In this document: one piece after another, positions 20,727 through 33,765 of the stretch
Position numbering within the stretch: position 1 is the first letter of the stretch
How the letters are laid out: every line of letters starts with the position of its first letter
NCBI RefSeq assembly: GCF_003590095.1
Contig: NC_039479.1
Span: 2,418,001-2,482,000, forward strand
Direction: 5' to 3'
Length of the DNA stretch: 64,000 bases
Source: Trichoplusia ni
Taxonomy: Eukaryota > Arthropoda > Insecta > Lepidoptera > Noctuidae
Made by a program: the position numbers and the translations under genes
The notes under the pieces: model-generated
What the model saw: only the letters and a program-made list of their open reading frames with translations
Database searches by the model: none
What the model was told of the DNA's origin: nothing

Positions 20727-21708
20727 TCCTTTTTTTCTTAGCACTAGGGGACAATGAGGGTAATTTAGCAGTAGTTTCAGGTTGTGAGAACTCCATAGGT
20801 TCTATTTTTATGTCATCTGTGGACACTGCATCAAGTAGCTCCAATCCTTGTAGCTGTTCTTGTTCTAAACTGTGTAGCATTTGGAAACCGGGCTCCAATG
20901 ATGGTGTGAATGCCCCATCCAGTGCAGCCGGGAAGTGTAACTCTGGGACCTCTTCCAATTTCAACTGTGGAGTCATGTCCCTCATAGCCAAAGCCTGACA
21001 CTGGTATTTCAACTCCTCACATTTATTTTTGATCATAGCATGGTATTTTACAATTCTGGTTTCATGAAACTCATGTAGGTTTCCCACATTAAGATCTGCA
21101 AATACTTTAGAAATGGCATCTGGGAATCCTGATTTCAGGCCACTAGCCTCTTTATCAACCACTGTCCTAATTAACTTGCACATGTTAGTCAAATGTATGT
21201 CGAGTGCATCAGCTACAGCTGTCAGAGCTGTGTTTGTTGTTGTTGCAATGCCAATGTGGCCCAGAGCTATGGCTGCACACTGGCGTAATGCTCTTTTGTG
21301 GCTTTCTGGTGTAAACGGGAGGATTACAGGTCCTTTACCAAGAGAAAAGTCACAATATTTCTTTTCGAGGAAGTTAATAGGTGGCTCTGCCTCATGTTCT
21401 AGTTTTATTTCTGGTTGTGGAGGTTCTGGAGGTAAGTTCAAGGGGGCCAACCTTCCGCCTTCATATATTGCTGCCTCGGCTTGTTCATATATACTTGACA
21501 GCTGTCTGGCATAGTTGTGAAGCTGTATCGTGTGAGTGATTAAGTTTGGTTTTGGAAGCTCGATGGGCGATGATTTCACAGTGATAGAGATTTCAGGAAT
21601 GTTTTGCATACCTAATTCTATGATGGGATTGAAGTTCACATTCTGTAGTACTGTTTCGTCTATTCTATCATCTATTTCACCCCAAAGTTTCTTCGTATTC
21701 GTACTCAT
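20722..21708 (-). CDS. SUPT7L: SUPT7L / STAF65-gamma, SAGA coactivator subunit
   Basis: An intronless 328-residue ORF. Similarity to the human SAGA subunit STAF65-gamma (SPT7-like) is visible in three blocks: KLWGEIDD near the N terminus, ITHTIQLHNYARQL at about 57-70, and a histone-fold-type region at about 134-230 containing ALRQCAAIALGHIGI, LTNMCKLIRTVVDKEA and FPDAISKVFADLNVGN. A Glu/Pro-rich linker and a basic tail (SAKKKRK), a likely nuclear localisation signal, complete it. In SAGA this subunit pairs its histone fold with TAF10 in the core. The start at 21708 is the first in-frame ATG. The stop codon TAA lies inside an AATAAA hexamer. Confidence 0.9.
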   Translation of the reverse strand: MSTNTKKLWGEIDDRIDETVLQNVNFNPIIELGMQNIPEISITVKSSPIELPKPNLITHTIQLHNYARQLSSIYEQAEAAIYEGGRLAPLNLPPEPPQPEIKLEHEAEPPINFLEKKYCDFSLGKGPVILPFTPESHKRALRQCAAIALGHIGIATTTNTALTAVADALDIHLTNMCKLIRTVVDKEASGLKSGFPDAISKVFADLNVGNLHEFHETRIVKYHAMIKNKCEELKYQCQALAMRDMTPQLKLEEVPELHFPAALDGAFTPSLEPGFQMLHSLEQEQLQGLELLDAVSTDDIKIEPMEFSQPETTAKLPSLSPSAKKKRK

Positions 21709-22730
21709 CTTGGTTGATTATAGTTTGAAGACGTTGCTGCTTCATAAACTATGTGACACTAATTCTCCTACGTGGATATTATATTCACTCTTTATACTGT
21801 TGTTCTAAATCTTAAATAACTGACCTAGCATTAATTTCGTTATAAAGTAAAGTAAAAGCTCGCATAGTATTTGTGTTTGTGACTGAACTGAGTAATATTT
21901 ATGTATTAATGTCATTTGAATATGACAGTTGGAAAAAAACACGTGACAAGGTTTTAAATAAAGGTCTTTTAATATTGCGATAATTTGTTTTATGGTACAA
22001 AAATGTGCTTAATAGGAATTAGAATGGATACGGTTTAATAGACAATTAAAAATTCAAGCAATTATGTTCAAAAGCAAGAATTGGTGCGTTTACGTTTGCC
22101 TCACTTCAAGACGGTGGGCAAGCTCCTTTTTTTCATTCACTGCTCATCCACGGCTCAAGTTTGGTTCATTGTGCCTCAGGCTGTATTACAGTATGCATTA
22201 TATTTCTCTTTTTGGCGCGTATGTGAGCACAGTGTTTGAATAGATTCATGGTAGAAAGAGTGAGTTGTATGAATGAAATAAATATTATTTTATAAAGTAT
22301 ATACTTGCTGACCTAGCAAACGATGTTTTGCCAAACAAATTAATTCTAGGGAATGAAAAAAATGCAGCTTTGAAAAAAAAGATGCAGTGCGATTCTCAGA
22401 CCTACCTAATATGCACATAAAAATTTAATGAGAAAAGGTCGAGCCGAGTTGGAGGAGTTCCTTTACTTTCACCGTGACACGAGAGTGTTATCCATTAGAC
22501 TGGACATCACGCAGTCTAGTTAGCCAACGCTTTTTGGCCAGGTCTGTGCTATGCTTATGAAGTAAATCATTTTTCTTTTTTATTGCGTAATGGAACAGTA
22601 CCCCTACTATGTCCTGTTTCTCATTCTGTTCATATTATACCTAATTCTAGAGTAAAAGTCTAAAACCAGCCGTAGTCCTCTAACGTGGCTTAACATACCT
22701 TAGAAAAAAAAATCTGTATTATAGATTTCT

Positions 22731-22786
22731 ACATACCTACGACACTACGGAGTCCAACGGTCATTCTACTAGGCTATCACGGCACC
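22731..22786 (-). repeat. Degenerate tRNA-like SINE head
   Basis: On the minus strand GCCGTGATAGCCTAGTAG and following bases resemble the A-box region of a common lepidopteran tRNA-derived SINE. The B-box part is decayed. Confidence 0.4.
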
Positions 22787-23835
22787 GTGACGAACTGACG
22801 ACTTTCTTTTGATAATGATTGATGTCGGTTAAAGGAGTCTGATAAAAGTAGCCTATGGGATAATCCAAGGTTTCAGCAACCTCTATACCAATCCCATGAA
22901 GAGGTAATAAACGTACACACACTTACACACACAAAAACATTCATATACTTTCTGATCTATAATATTTGTGTGATTGCCTACAAAGAAGAATATTATAACC
23001 CTATTCTCTTCGTTCCCAATAAACATTAACTATTGACAAAATTAACGACTGCCTAAATTTCAGTTTTTCAGGAAACGAGCGAATAGTTTTGCAAATTAGA
23101 TCCGACATTGTATATAATTAAAATAAGTCGGATGTACTAATTAGCGCGGTGAAGGTCGTAATGATAGATGTTAATTATTTTTAATGAAGTAGCGACACTA
23201 TTGGATAGCGCCATGGATGTGGAGCAGGGCTGTTATGTAATTCATGGATCATTGTGTCATTCATGGCTGTATTCTAGATTTAAAAATTTCTAAAAATTGT
23301 CTTTTTTTATTATTTCGGGTATGCCGTAGGGCTTTTATTTCTGTCAGATTATGCAAATGAAAAGTGATGTGACCCTTTGATTATCTTTTTTTAGTTTTTT
23401 TTTAATAATTTACTACTTTATAATGTATACTAATTTGAGATGTGTCATGACGTCATGAATTTGCACAAAAAGCATTAACGTTAGATATGGACATGGTTAT
23501 GTTAGACTATAATTACTCTTTCGCAAATTATAATATAATCAAATCAATACAAAAGGCCACTTAGTTACAAATAACAAGTATAAAGAAAATGTGCAAATTA
23601 TACGTAAGTATAAGTTAGGCAAATCTATTTTTATCTTGCAAAAAATCTTAAAAAAACATTTATCCATAACAGATCTCATTAATTAAAATAAAAACCTTCA
23701 ATAAAACTGTAAAGTTAAAAATAAAATTGAACACTGACCTTTACCAGAAATCCTAAAATAAACTTGCATTAAGTTCAAACGAATGAACACGATGCAATTT
23801 GGTTCACGTAATTAGAAATTATCGGAGATTTAACG

Positions 23836-23935
23836 TAGCATATTCGTAGCATCCGCTACGACGCACAAACCTTATTTTACGTCACCGAGTAATCGTAGCT
23901 GATTGTCGTAGGCGAGCTTTAACATTTTGCTACGC
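23836..23935. repeat. CGTAGC-rich palindromic repeat
   Basis: Includes cgtagcatccgctacg (6-bp stem) and further cgtag/ctacg copies over 100 bases. The motif resembles the tandem array at 54890-54985. Confidence 0.45.
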
Positions 23936-25299
23936 ATATTTACATAATAATCTGCTTTTGCAGCCCACCTTTGAAGACATTTTCAATGTGTTTTATTATT
24001 TTAGCTGAAATGATAATTAAAGAAAATACACTATATTGGTAAATAAAAATTAATCGTTTGTACGTGTAAAATTAATTTTAATTTTCAGAAAAAGAATTAT
24101 TTCGAGTGGAGCTACAACCTAAAATCATTGTTTTTCGTACCAAATATTCTAAACTGAAATCGACAAGAGAGCCGCAGTGAGGTAGCGTGTGGTGATCAAT
24201 ACTCAAGTCTTCCCTAGATGACATCCCAAAATAAACTAAAATCCTAGAACTTAAATGGAACTGGACTGGATATATAAAGATCTGGTAAAAAATAAGGGGG
24301 GGGGGGTAAACAATTATTTTATTCAAATAAAATATCAAAAAAATATAAGAAGATATAAATGCTTGGACAGTAGCGTCTATTGTCATAGCGAGCATTATTA
24401 TATCCGCGCATGTTTCAAGATTCTGATTGAAAGAGCCAATCATGTTTTCCTATTAGAATCGAGATAATATGAGGAAAAGCAGTCACGCTTGTGATAGGAA
24501 TGATGACGTTTTTTTTTTTCAGTGTCCTTATTATACTTCAATACATAATAATGGATCCATATTTTTCTTTTGTGCCGCAAACATAAATTGACCAAATTAC
24601 AGTAAATGGAACTTACGCCTGATGTTAGGATCTCTCAAATTTTAGAGCAGTTTACCTAAGGACTTATTATATAAGGACTAAATTGTTTTTTTCCCACGTT
24701 TTAATACAGTTAATTCCTCGTTTTTTTGCCGTTCCGGTTGGATTTCTACAACACAATTTTGAGGCCCTTCCCGATCAGCTAGCAGGTTGAAATTTTCAGG
24801 GTAGCTTCAAACCTGATGACAATGCAATTTACAGCTATAAAAAGGGCTGGACTGATTTTGCTTGACATTTAAAATTGACATTTAAAAACGTGGGTTTTTA
24901 GTTTTTTTTTAATCTAATAATTTACTTTTTATTCCCAGTCATACTCATTAGGTCCTGATTTGTGTCTAGTATTGAACAACGTATATAATGTTTTGGTTCA
25001 ATACTAAAGTTTCAGTTTAGGATGTAACTAAAAAAGGACTGATGATCAATTTCATCACAAGATAAAATATTTGCGTGAAAAACGACCAAGTCAACATCTC
25101 TATTGTTTGTTTCATAATATGTTTTCGCCATAGTTACGGTTATTTAATTACATAAAAAAATATATAAAAAAATTGATCAATGTGTTCTTAATTTGGGTAT
25201 CGATTTTTCAGATAATGTTTCTTCAGCTCTACATAGTCAAATCTGTAAAAACAACAAAAAATACATATGTAAACAAAAATATAACATTCAATCATAGCA

Positions 25300-25580
25300 G
25301 TACACGTCTTGCGCCGGCCGCAGGGCAAGCGCGACTGCCTGATAGGGCGGCTTTCATTCAGCACATGGAAGTACAGATCAATCGTCACTTCCCCCTCTCC
25401 TATCCCTGGACCAGAGGATATCCATTATCCAGACTGTGTGGTGTGCCAGTGAGGTCCCGACTGCCGGCCGCGACGCACGTGCCGTCGACACACCGACCGC
25501 CCGAACACGGACAGTGATGCGGTGTATAATTAAAACCGACCAGTGATTTGTGATATATTCAGCTGTTTGTATTGTGTACG
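25300..25580 (+). promoter_or_regulatory. Putative promoter and non-coding first exon of EAAT
   Basis: A sharply GC- and CpG-rich island in A+T-rich DNA (for example gccggccgc twice and cgacgcacgtgccgtcgac), ending in a good splice donor, TACG|GTGAGT, after 25580. The next plus-strand acceptor used by a gene is the EAAT exon at 34807, with 5' untranslated sequence before its ATG. I infer a transcription start and untranslated exon separated by a 9.2-kb intron. Assignment to EAAT is by position only. Confidence 0.5.
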
Positions 25581-26213
25581 GTGAGTTTTTTTTGTTATTT
25601 TATATGTATATATAAAATTAAAAATCGAATCTTCGTGTATTTTGGATATTGTCAATATTGCGAACATCAATTGTATCGACGTTTATAGTTGTTTTTTTTT
25701 AATTTATTGATTATTTTATTGTTAATCATTACAACGAGACCCTAGACAACGTATTTTCAAATCGTATTTTGACTACTTGTTGATTTGCCAAACATTTAAC
25801 TCTCTAATATACTAAAAGTCATCAACAGATAGGAACTATGATGAAAGGTCATGGTAAAGGTACTAATACTACTGGGTCAATATTTATAAAAATATGGCAT
25901 AGAGTACTATCAAAATGTCCTTCCAATCAGTCCGCGTCAATAGCGCGGGAAAAATGACGTTTCTTAAGATCGTCCTTTGTTACTCACATCATAATACTTT
26001 CATAGCACAAAGATATGCTTCAATATCATTCGTTCCGTGTAAAATCAATGCGTTGATAAACATTATTATATTGCTACGCTCCGTTAAATAAATTATTGTT
26101 TACAATATGTTCTTTTTACGAAAACAGTCTAGTTACAAGTGAAAAAACTGATAAACAGAGGCTTTCCAAAGACAAACTGATATAATTGATTAGCAGTATT
26201 TGTTATCTATACT

Positions 26214-26466
26214 TCTATACTAATATATAAAGCTGAAGAGTTTGTTTGTTTGAACGCGCTAATCTCAGGAAATACTGGTTCAAATTGAAAAATTCTTTTT
26301 GTGTTCAATAGATCATTAATCGAGGAAAGTTTTAAGCTATAAACCATCACGCTGCGATTAATACGAGCGAAGATACAATGGAAAAATGTGGAAAAAAAAC
26401 TGGGTAGATCTAAATCATAACTTATATCTTCTAACCACGCGGACGAAGTCGCGGGCAACAGCTAGT
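26214..26466 (+). mobile_element. Non-autonomous Helitron-like repeat, copy 1
   Basis: It starts tctatactaatatataaag and ends gcgggcaacagctagt, fitting Helitron 5' TC and 3' CTAGT ends. About 250 bp, non-coding. Other copies are at 28605, 36196, 43243 and 62433, with a relative at 60991. This type is abundant in Lepidoptera. Confidence 0.65.
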
Positions 26467-28604
26467 AATATATGTCAGGCATAAAAATAATCTATCTGTG
26501 TTCCGATAGCTGTATTTACTTTTTGTTGAAATTATACGTAAAAGAGGATTATGTATTCTATTCTATGAGTTAATATTAAGTTCAACTAGCCGAGCTCCGC
26601 AGTTTTCCCTGAAAATTCAATACTAACCAATATTTCGTGAGTTTATCGCGCTCTTTAAAACTCCTTTTCTTTATAACTTCTTATGGTCTAAGTACATTAT
26701 TATTTCTCTAAATGCTACCATATCATCCTTTTTTAACGGAATACTTGGTATTTAAAAAACTAGCTTATGTTAAAATAAAGAACGAGTAAAGTTCTTCTGC
26801 TTTTCTAACAATCATACAGTATTTACATAGTATAACCAGATATATTATGTGTTATATTTTTTTGATATTCCCGTTGATGCCCTTGACTGTATAGATTTTC
26901 CCTGTATCCTACATATTTTATGTCTGTTTATTTGCATATATTCTTATATTGATTTAGTTTTGCTTCCGAGCCTATGTTTTTAACTACAATCAGACATAGT
27001 GAAGTCCTTATGCGCCCCTTTCTATTCAGCTACGAATGCCATGATACTATGTTCCCATCCTTACTCGATTCAATTGAATACCATAACATTATTTGACTTA
27101 AAAATATGATAAATAATTGTATCTAGACATCAATATGATTATTCTTCTCATAAATCCATTTATTTATTTATTTATAATGACCCGCGTTCGTAGCTAACGT
27201 TTCCCACTTTTATCATTTGGTTTAGATTCCCGAAATGAAATAAAATCATTTGTTCATCCTTTTTTGAGCATTCTGGAGTTGACATTTCCTTTCTGACTAC
27301 GTTGAGAAGAAAAAAAATGTTGAAGCAATTTCAGGGTCCTCTGTCTTACTCAGAGGTAGTTGCCCCGATTCCATAATCCTAATCTTCACCACATATTCGA
27401 TACATACCTCACCAGACAACCGACACAAAAAGATTCCCGCATGAATTTCGCACTCAACATCGGATTTGACCACTTCAGCGCCTAATACTCGTATCAATAA
27501 AACAAGTGGTTTCGTTACCGGATACGTGCCATACTCGATCCCCCCCGGTCTATTTTCAATCGTTAGACTCCGAGGGACCCTATGTATCGTAATGTGATGT
27601 CGGCACACTCTGTGCAGAGTTTTCACAAAGGATAAAACACTAATGATGCAAGCTTTGATGTCCCTTTGTGAGATTAAACAGGACCGTAAAGGCATTCGCT
27701 CATTTCGCTCATTTGAGTGAAATTTTAGGTAAGGCTTTTGCTCTACAAATGGGAAGGCAGCCAGTATGCCTGAGAATTTTCTCAAGGATGTTAAAGCCAC
27801 ATCAGAGGTCTACGGACAGTTTAAAATTGTGACTTCAGATGGTACATAAAGGAAAAAATTACTGCTTCGCAAAATAAAAGAGAACGCGTAAATTTGAGAT
27901 CAAACGTCTCAAAGATATAGTCTAATATTCACAAGGATTGCTCAACGACACCTAGTGTGTTTTAAAAGTGTGAGCAAATGAGCGCTGGCCCTGAGTCTGC
28001 TTTGTTCTCACTGAATTGATGTAGACTGGACTTTCTTTTCCTTTTTGAAAAACAGTAGAACTCCATTTAGGTAAGCACGCGTCGGAAATAAATTTAACTT
28101 ACTTTTCTCTATAGAACTGATGGTGAATTGACTTGCTTTTCATTTAAGTGTTGTTGCCAAAGGCTCTACCTCGGAACCATATTTATATGTCTCCAATCTC
28201 TATCCTTCTATCACCAGGGTGTATGTTACGAACCGTTGTAGCTAGATACCAGAAATTTTTACAAATGATATATTTCTGTAGCCGCTATACATCAAGGTTA
28301 GGCAACGATTGGTACAAGCATAAGTTTGATGGGTGACCATTTCCTTTCGAAATTTTTTATTTATATTTTTAGCCTATTTTACAGAGTTGTTAGTACAGAG
28401 TATGACCGTTTTTATAGTCCTTTATAGGCCGCTCGTCTGATTACTGTGTAAACTTGAATTTCTAGACTATGTTCTGTAAATTATGAGGCTTATCTGATGT
28501 AGACACGGTTGTTGTGATGTTAGCTAATTGATGTTAGCCTTCAGTTACGTTCATCTGTGAGAATCTAGTTGTTTCTAGAGTTAAGCGTTATTTGGTGATA
28601 AATG

Positions 28605-28850
28605 ACTATACTAATATATAAAGCTGAAGAGTTTGTTTGTTTGTTTGAACACGCTAATCTCAGGAATTACTGGTACAAATTAAAAATTCTTTTTCTGTTG
28701 AATAAAGCATTCATCGAGGAAGGCTTTAGGCTATAAACCATCACGCTGCGACTAATAGGAGCGAAGATACAATGGAAAATGTGAAAAAAACGAGGCAGTT
28801 ATAAATCATAACTTCCACCCACGGGAACGAAGTCGCGGGCAACAGCTAGT
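28605..28850 (+). mobile_element. Non-autonomous Helitron-like repeat, copy 2
   Basis: Same family as 26214-26466, from ctatactaatatataaagc to gcgggcaacagctagt. The body is strongly similar (tataaaccatcacgctgcga). Confidence 0.65.
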
Positions 28851-29561
28851 ATAGAATAGAGAATAAGGAGAAGATGAAGTTCGAAATATTATGTTAACCA
28901 TAGAAACATTCACGTTAAGCATTTATAATTGTAGTTACGAGTTCATTGCATTTTCACATAAGCATGGGCTGCCTTAAAGGCGAGCAAGTTACTATATTCT
29001 CAAAATTCTAAGTTCTCTCTTTTCGCATTTTCTCTTTAGGAGTAGTAAATTACCCTTCTATCTATATCTTTGACCAAGTTACCGCAATAATGTTACCCTT
29101 TATAAAATCGCGGGTCGGCACAAATCAAGCGGAAAAGATAAGATAAAATACATTAACGAAACGATTTATTTTTGCCAAAACGGCATCTCCAAAAAGATGA
29201 TGCGTTGACGTTTTAACGATCAAAATACTGTCCAAGACATGACTTTGTAATAAGATTGGATCTTTAATTTCTCCCCTTTCGTAGTCGGTGTACTACCGCT
29301 AAATGGGCGATCTCAATATAGACCTACCCGTAAAACTCGGAGCATTTTACAGTTAGGATATAATAAAAAATGTGATTATTTACGATGATGTCATAACAAT
29401 ACAAAAGATACATCGACTTCAGAATACAATGTTTAATCACAATCTCCTTTCAAACCTATCTCATAAATTATAATATTTTTCGACAACCTTACCCTTAACT
29501 AGTTATGGGAGTCTTATCTATATGTAGTTATGCCATAATTCTTTTGGATATCCGACTTGTA

Positions 29562-29700
29562 TAGGCCACCATGCGTGACTTGTCGCGATTTCGATTCCCG
29601 TGTAAGACAAGCATTTGCGTGATCTACCAATGCTTGCCTTGAATCTGGGTAACTTTGTGTATGCTTATATTCCTAAGAGCGGGAGTCATTTTTTAATAAG
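29562..29700 (+). repeat. SINE-like relic
   Basis: Shares the B-box region and body with 16808-17004: cttgtcgcgatttcgattcccg, then gcttgccttgaatctgggt, ending gagcgggagtc. Confidence 0.5.
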
Positions 29701-32599
29701 AGAAAAGCTATTTAGTTTTACTGGCACTTTCATCCATATAAAATTATAATATTAAAATTTTTAAAATCCACCTTCTTTGTAGGTACTTTAGAATACATAA
29801 AATAAAATAATAATAGTGTAGGAATGTCCTCACGTTGATATCGTTGCGTCGCCTTGACAGTGAGCGGAAACGCTCGTTTGCGCAAATAGCATTTGCTATA
29901 CTTCGTTACAATCACTTGGTTACCGGGCTTACTGAAGACCGAAAGCTGGTTCGTTCTTTATGCTTGCTTTTTTCTCGGTTGGCTATTTTTTTATTGTACT
30001 ACCTATGATGCCAAGGCTAAACTGAAACTTGAAGTATTTGGTATGTAGTAGAAAATATGTCGTTAAGACCTTTATTTGTGTAGCCAGTTAGGAAATTATG
30101 ACTACAGATAATTAAAAAATTGTTATGAAAAGGAAAAATGTGAATGCTAGGGCCTGGTTTACAAACCAGAGCACCAACTCAACATCGATTCGATTGAAAC
30201 AGAAATCGACTCTGTCAGGATACATAACGCTCTGGAAAGTCACCGATAAAAAAAAGTGTGAGTGTGTCTCACCGAACTCGTAATTACTGTTTTAAAATAT
30301 GCGTCTACTTAAATGTTTGGGTAGATTTATTTGTTAAAGATTGAGCCCAAAAAAGAACAATTGACAAGCAATTATTTTATTAAAAAGGTTTTTATTCACT
30401 GTCTGCGACTAAATACTACACATACACCACACAAAAGTCATAAACATTGCCGAATCTTCGCATGTATGTACAATAGTACATGTGAAACGCCGCAACAAAG
30501 AGCCTTATTAAGGTACGCTAGCGGGTCAACATGCCCTAAGAGGATATTTCCCACGCGCTCACTATACTTGGGCGGGCGGCGTTGGGCGGAATCAACAAGT
30601 GTCCTCCAACCGCCTAAACTTGGAGAAGTATGACGTAAATGTCTGCAATATGCGGTGAAAGGGAATTGTCTGCAAATGTTTGTTTTGACGAGACTGACGA
30701 GACAAGTTCGCGTCAGAAACTTATTGTTTGCCAAAATAGTACGTACAATAGTACGAGTATACTCAACTTTTGTGGCAACAAGTAACATGCCTGAATATTT
30801 CATATGCTTTAACATATTTTTTGGAACATAATATATAATTCTCTTGTCAGATTTTAAGAGGAATTATTACCTTCAATCTATGTTACTAACGAATCTACGA
30901 TTATTACCTAGATAGTTAAATTACTCTTTTTAACCCACTACAAGCATAAATGTAGGTACAGGTCATCATTGACAATCGTTGTGAAGTTGATTTACGATAA
31001 TTTTTTCGAATGTTTAAAATATCAAATTATTACGTAAAGGCAATGAGTACGATTGAGTAGCTCAATTCTCAAAACCCAATTCGGCTGTTTTTTTTCGGTA
31101 TGTAATAATTGTGTAGATTTGTGACGTATAGTTTTTTTTCTTTCAATAAACTAATATAAAATATAGAGGTTTGGATTAAAAATTACTAAAGTAATTATTC
31201 TTAAAAACTAGCTAGAATTGGTCCTTCCATTATTGGGTTCTGTTCTCAAACATTATTTTTATATATGAATGTATATTGATGTGAGCTGGTTTGCGGTTAC
31301 GAGATGATAATAATAATAATAAATTGCCTTATTATTGGACAGTTAGTTAGCTGACTCTAAACTTGTAAGGCTAGTTTTGACTATGATCGTCGGAATTATT
31401 TGATATCGATAAAACGAAACTTCATTCGACTTCGAATTCACTCGAGATAAATTTAACAGCGGGCGAATCCGTTACTCCGCAATTTTGTAGTATAATTTTC
31501 GCCAAATACTATTATGCCTCAGAAAAAAAAGTTGTACAGCAACAGTATTTAGGCGCATCGACTACTAAGCTGAAAATAATTGCGTAACGAAGTAGAATCA
31601 TCAATACCTTTGCCATGCAATCGGACAGCGAAACGTAAAGCAAAAAAAGGCAGACATTTTCTTTTTATTTTGCGTCTGTCTTCTGGTATCTTGACACGAA
31701 AGTCTTGGCACAAACGGTGTTATTAGCATGTAATCCGTGCTTCAGATACAGGTCGACATCAGATCTTACAGAGCTGGGATATAGCACAAGTGTGGATTAC
31801 ACTCTACTGGTCTGAAACACAGCGCTATATAATTTCTTGCGGATTTTTTGTACGTAGTAGTAAGTTTACCGATGATACTGGTCTTTTTGAGTTTGCTTTT
31901 ACAAGTACTTAAAGATAATAATCACTATAATTATGGAAAAGGTGTCTCCAAAAGTCGATTTGCGTATATTTGTTGCGTGATAGTATTATATACCATGAAC
32001 ATGCAAAAATGCAACATTAGTTTTGCTCTGATGTTTTAACACAGTCTAACTTTAATTGATCCTGTGTATCAGTTTGTGTTGCTAATATGTTTTTGCTTGA
32101 TTTGATATAAAGCATTGGCCTCATTAGATGAGTATAAAATTTTTTGCTCAGCCGAAATGTGAGACAATTTTTTTGTAAAGATTGCCTGGCTTTTCTCCTT
32201 TTGGACTCTTTCCTACATATAAATAAATAGGCCCCGAGACTCCTCATATCATATTGCGTAGCATAAGTTGCGTTTTACACCCATAAAGCTTATGGAAATG
32301 TTAATTCAATACTACATCTATTGGTACTCGAATAAGTGGGGCTTGTAGTACAGTCGGTATCAAATAGTAAACAGTCAATGTGGTCAAATAGAAACTGTCA
32401 CTATTACAGTGGCCATAACTTGTCGCAAAGTTTTTTATCATTCTGGCTGTCAATTATTAAGTGTCAAATATTTGGCAGCTTTTTGTACCACTTATATAAA
32501 AAAAAGTAAAACAGATATTCATAAATTATTCATCTGTTTGATCCTGGCGCTGACTGTACCTTTAGTATCGAATGTACATACTATAGGTATGTAGTATAG

Positions 32600-32725
32600 G
32601 TTAGGTGCGGGCCGCGTGTGAGCGAGGGGGCCGCGGATTAATAGCAATACCACTAAATAAAGATTTCCGCGACGACATCCGCGCGGGGGGTCCCGCCGCC
32701 ATCCCACGTGCGCGCGCGCACACCG
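32600..32725. promoter_or_regulatory. CpG-rich island, possible alternative promoter
   Basis: About 125 bases of strong G+C (gcgggccgcgtgtgagcg, then cgcgcggggggtcccgccgcc and cacgtgcgcgcgcgc) within A+T-rich DNA, 2.1 kb upstream of the EAAT coding start. No clear donor follows nearby, so a role as alternative promoter or enhancer is only a suggestion. Confidence 0.35.
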
Positions 32726-33218
32726 CCGCCCGAAAATCCATGAGAAAAGTGCTTTGGCGCTTTGCTTTCAAAGAATTTTACGAAAATCTGTTTTTCTTTC
32801 AATCGTTTTTAGTGATAAGTATTTAAGTTTTTCCAAAGAAGATGACTACATTATAAGCCTACGGACGATAGAATTTTTTTATACTGTGCTTGTAAATATT
32901 AAGTATGAAGATAAAATACAACGACGAATTTACATTTACTGTCGATTCAATAATCTACAATAATCAATCAAGTTTTGGATATTAAACATTCCAAACTTTT
33001 TTCATTATAAAAAAGCCTGTATTAGGCATTTGCAAATGTTGACAGTTATGTAATGAGGAAAATTCTTCTTGTTAAGATCAAGATTAAATGAATAATGATT
33101 TGGCTGTTTGCCTAATTATTCAGTCTTAATAACGCTCTTCCTTGTATTGTCACTATATTTAGGCTTTCTATGAACCCTTATTGCAATAAGCGATGCGTAT
33201 TGAATATTAATAGAATAA

Positions 33219-33340
33219 GTATTTGGGATTTACCTTTTCAAAATGGCAAATAAAATGTCAACAAAAATTAAGGGGAACCCGTGAAATAAAATCTCGAGTG
33301 ACGTCACTTACCAGTACTCTATTTACTAGCAAATGATGTG
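33219..33340 (-). repeat. Diffuse repeat shared with GST1 intron flank
   Basis: The reverse complement contains actggtaagtgacgtcac followed by gagatttta and an A+T-rich tail. Positions about 31-110 and 9669-9749 contain actggtaagtgacgtcaaag, then gagatttta and a similar tail. Confidence 0.45.
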
Positions 33341-33690
33341 ACTAGCCTGCACTACCATACATTTCATCATATTAATTGCTCTTACCCTCCAATAACTTTG
33401 GGAAACCTGTCCGACGGAGTGAACAAATTCTTTAAGTCAAATACCCTATTTACACATTTAATTTTCTCTGTTGTTCTTAAATCTGTATCATTTCTCATTT
33501 GTTGTTATATCGCACGTGGTTCGCTTCGGGATAACAATAGTTTGATCGTTGTGCCAAGAGTGCCAACTAATATTAACTAAGGAACGTGATACGCGTGGCA
33601 TCATAACAATTCGCACTGTGTTACCGGGATACGTCCTCAATTGTTTCAGCTTTGACACTATTTTATATTCCAAACGATTAAGTATTAATT

Positions 33691-33765
33691 GCATGGATAG
33701 CTAAGTGGTTGAGGTTAATACGCCATTGTAGAATATGTCATGAATTGCAATTCCAAAATCCGAAT
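33691..33765 (+). repeat. SINE-like relic, A-box part
   Basis: Contains tagctaagtggttgaggtt, matching the head of the 16808 repeat (gagtggttgaggtc). The remainder is decayed. Confidence 0.4.

Larger units (their letters stand above)
21709..25300. other. Intergenic region between SUPT7L and EAAT 5' exon
   Basis: 3.6 kb, A+T-rich, without a recognisable gene. It contains a tRNA-like SINE remnant (22731-22786, minus), a short CA-rich stretch near 22912-22936, CGTAGC-type repeats (23836-23935), a degenerate interspersed fragment near 24165-24240 and a G10 run near 24297. Confidence 0.6.

Noticed and set aside
22440..22520. Possible tRNA gene on the minus strand (A-box-like ctaatggataacactc)
   Set aside because: No proper B-box, anticodon stem or acceptor pairing can be formed; at best a decayed SINE head.
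22912..22940. CRISPR-like or satellite array
   Set aside because: Only a short CA-rich simple sequence; no regular spacers and the organism is eukaryotic.
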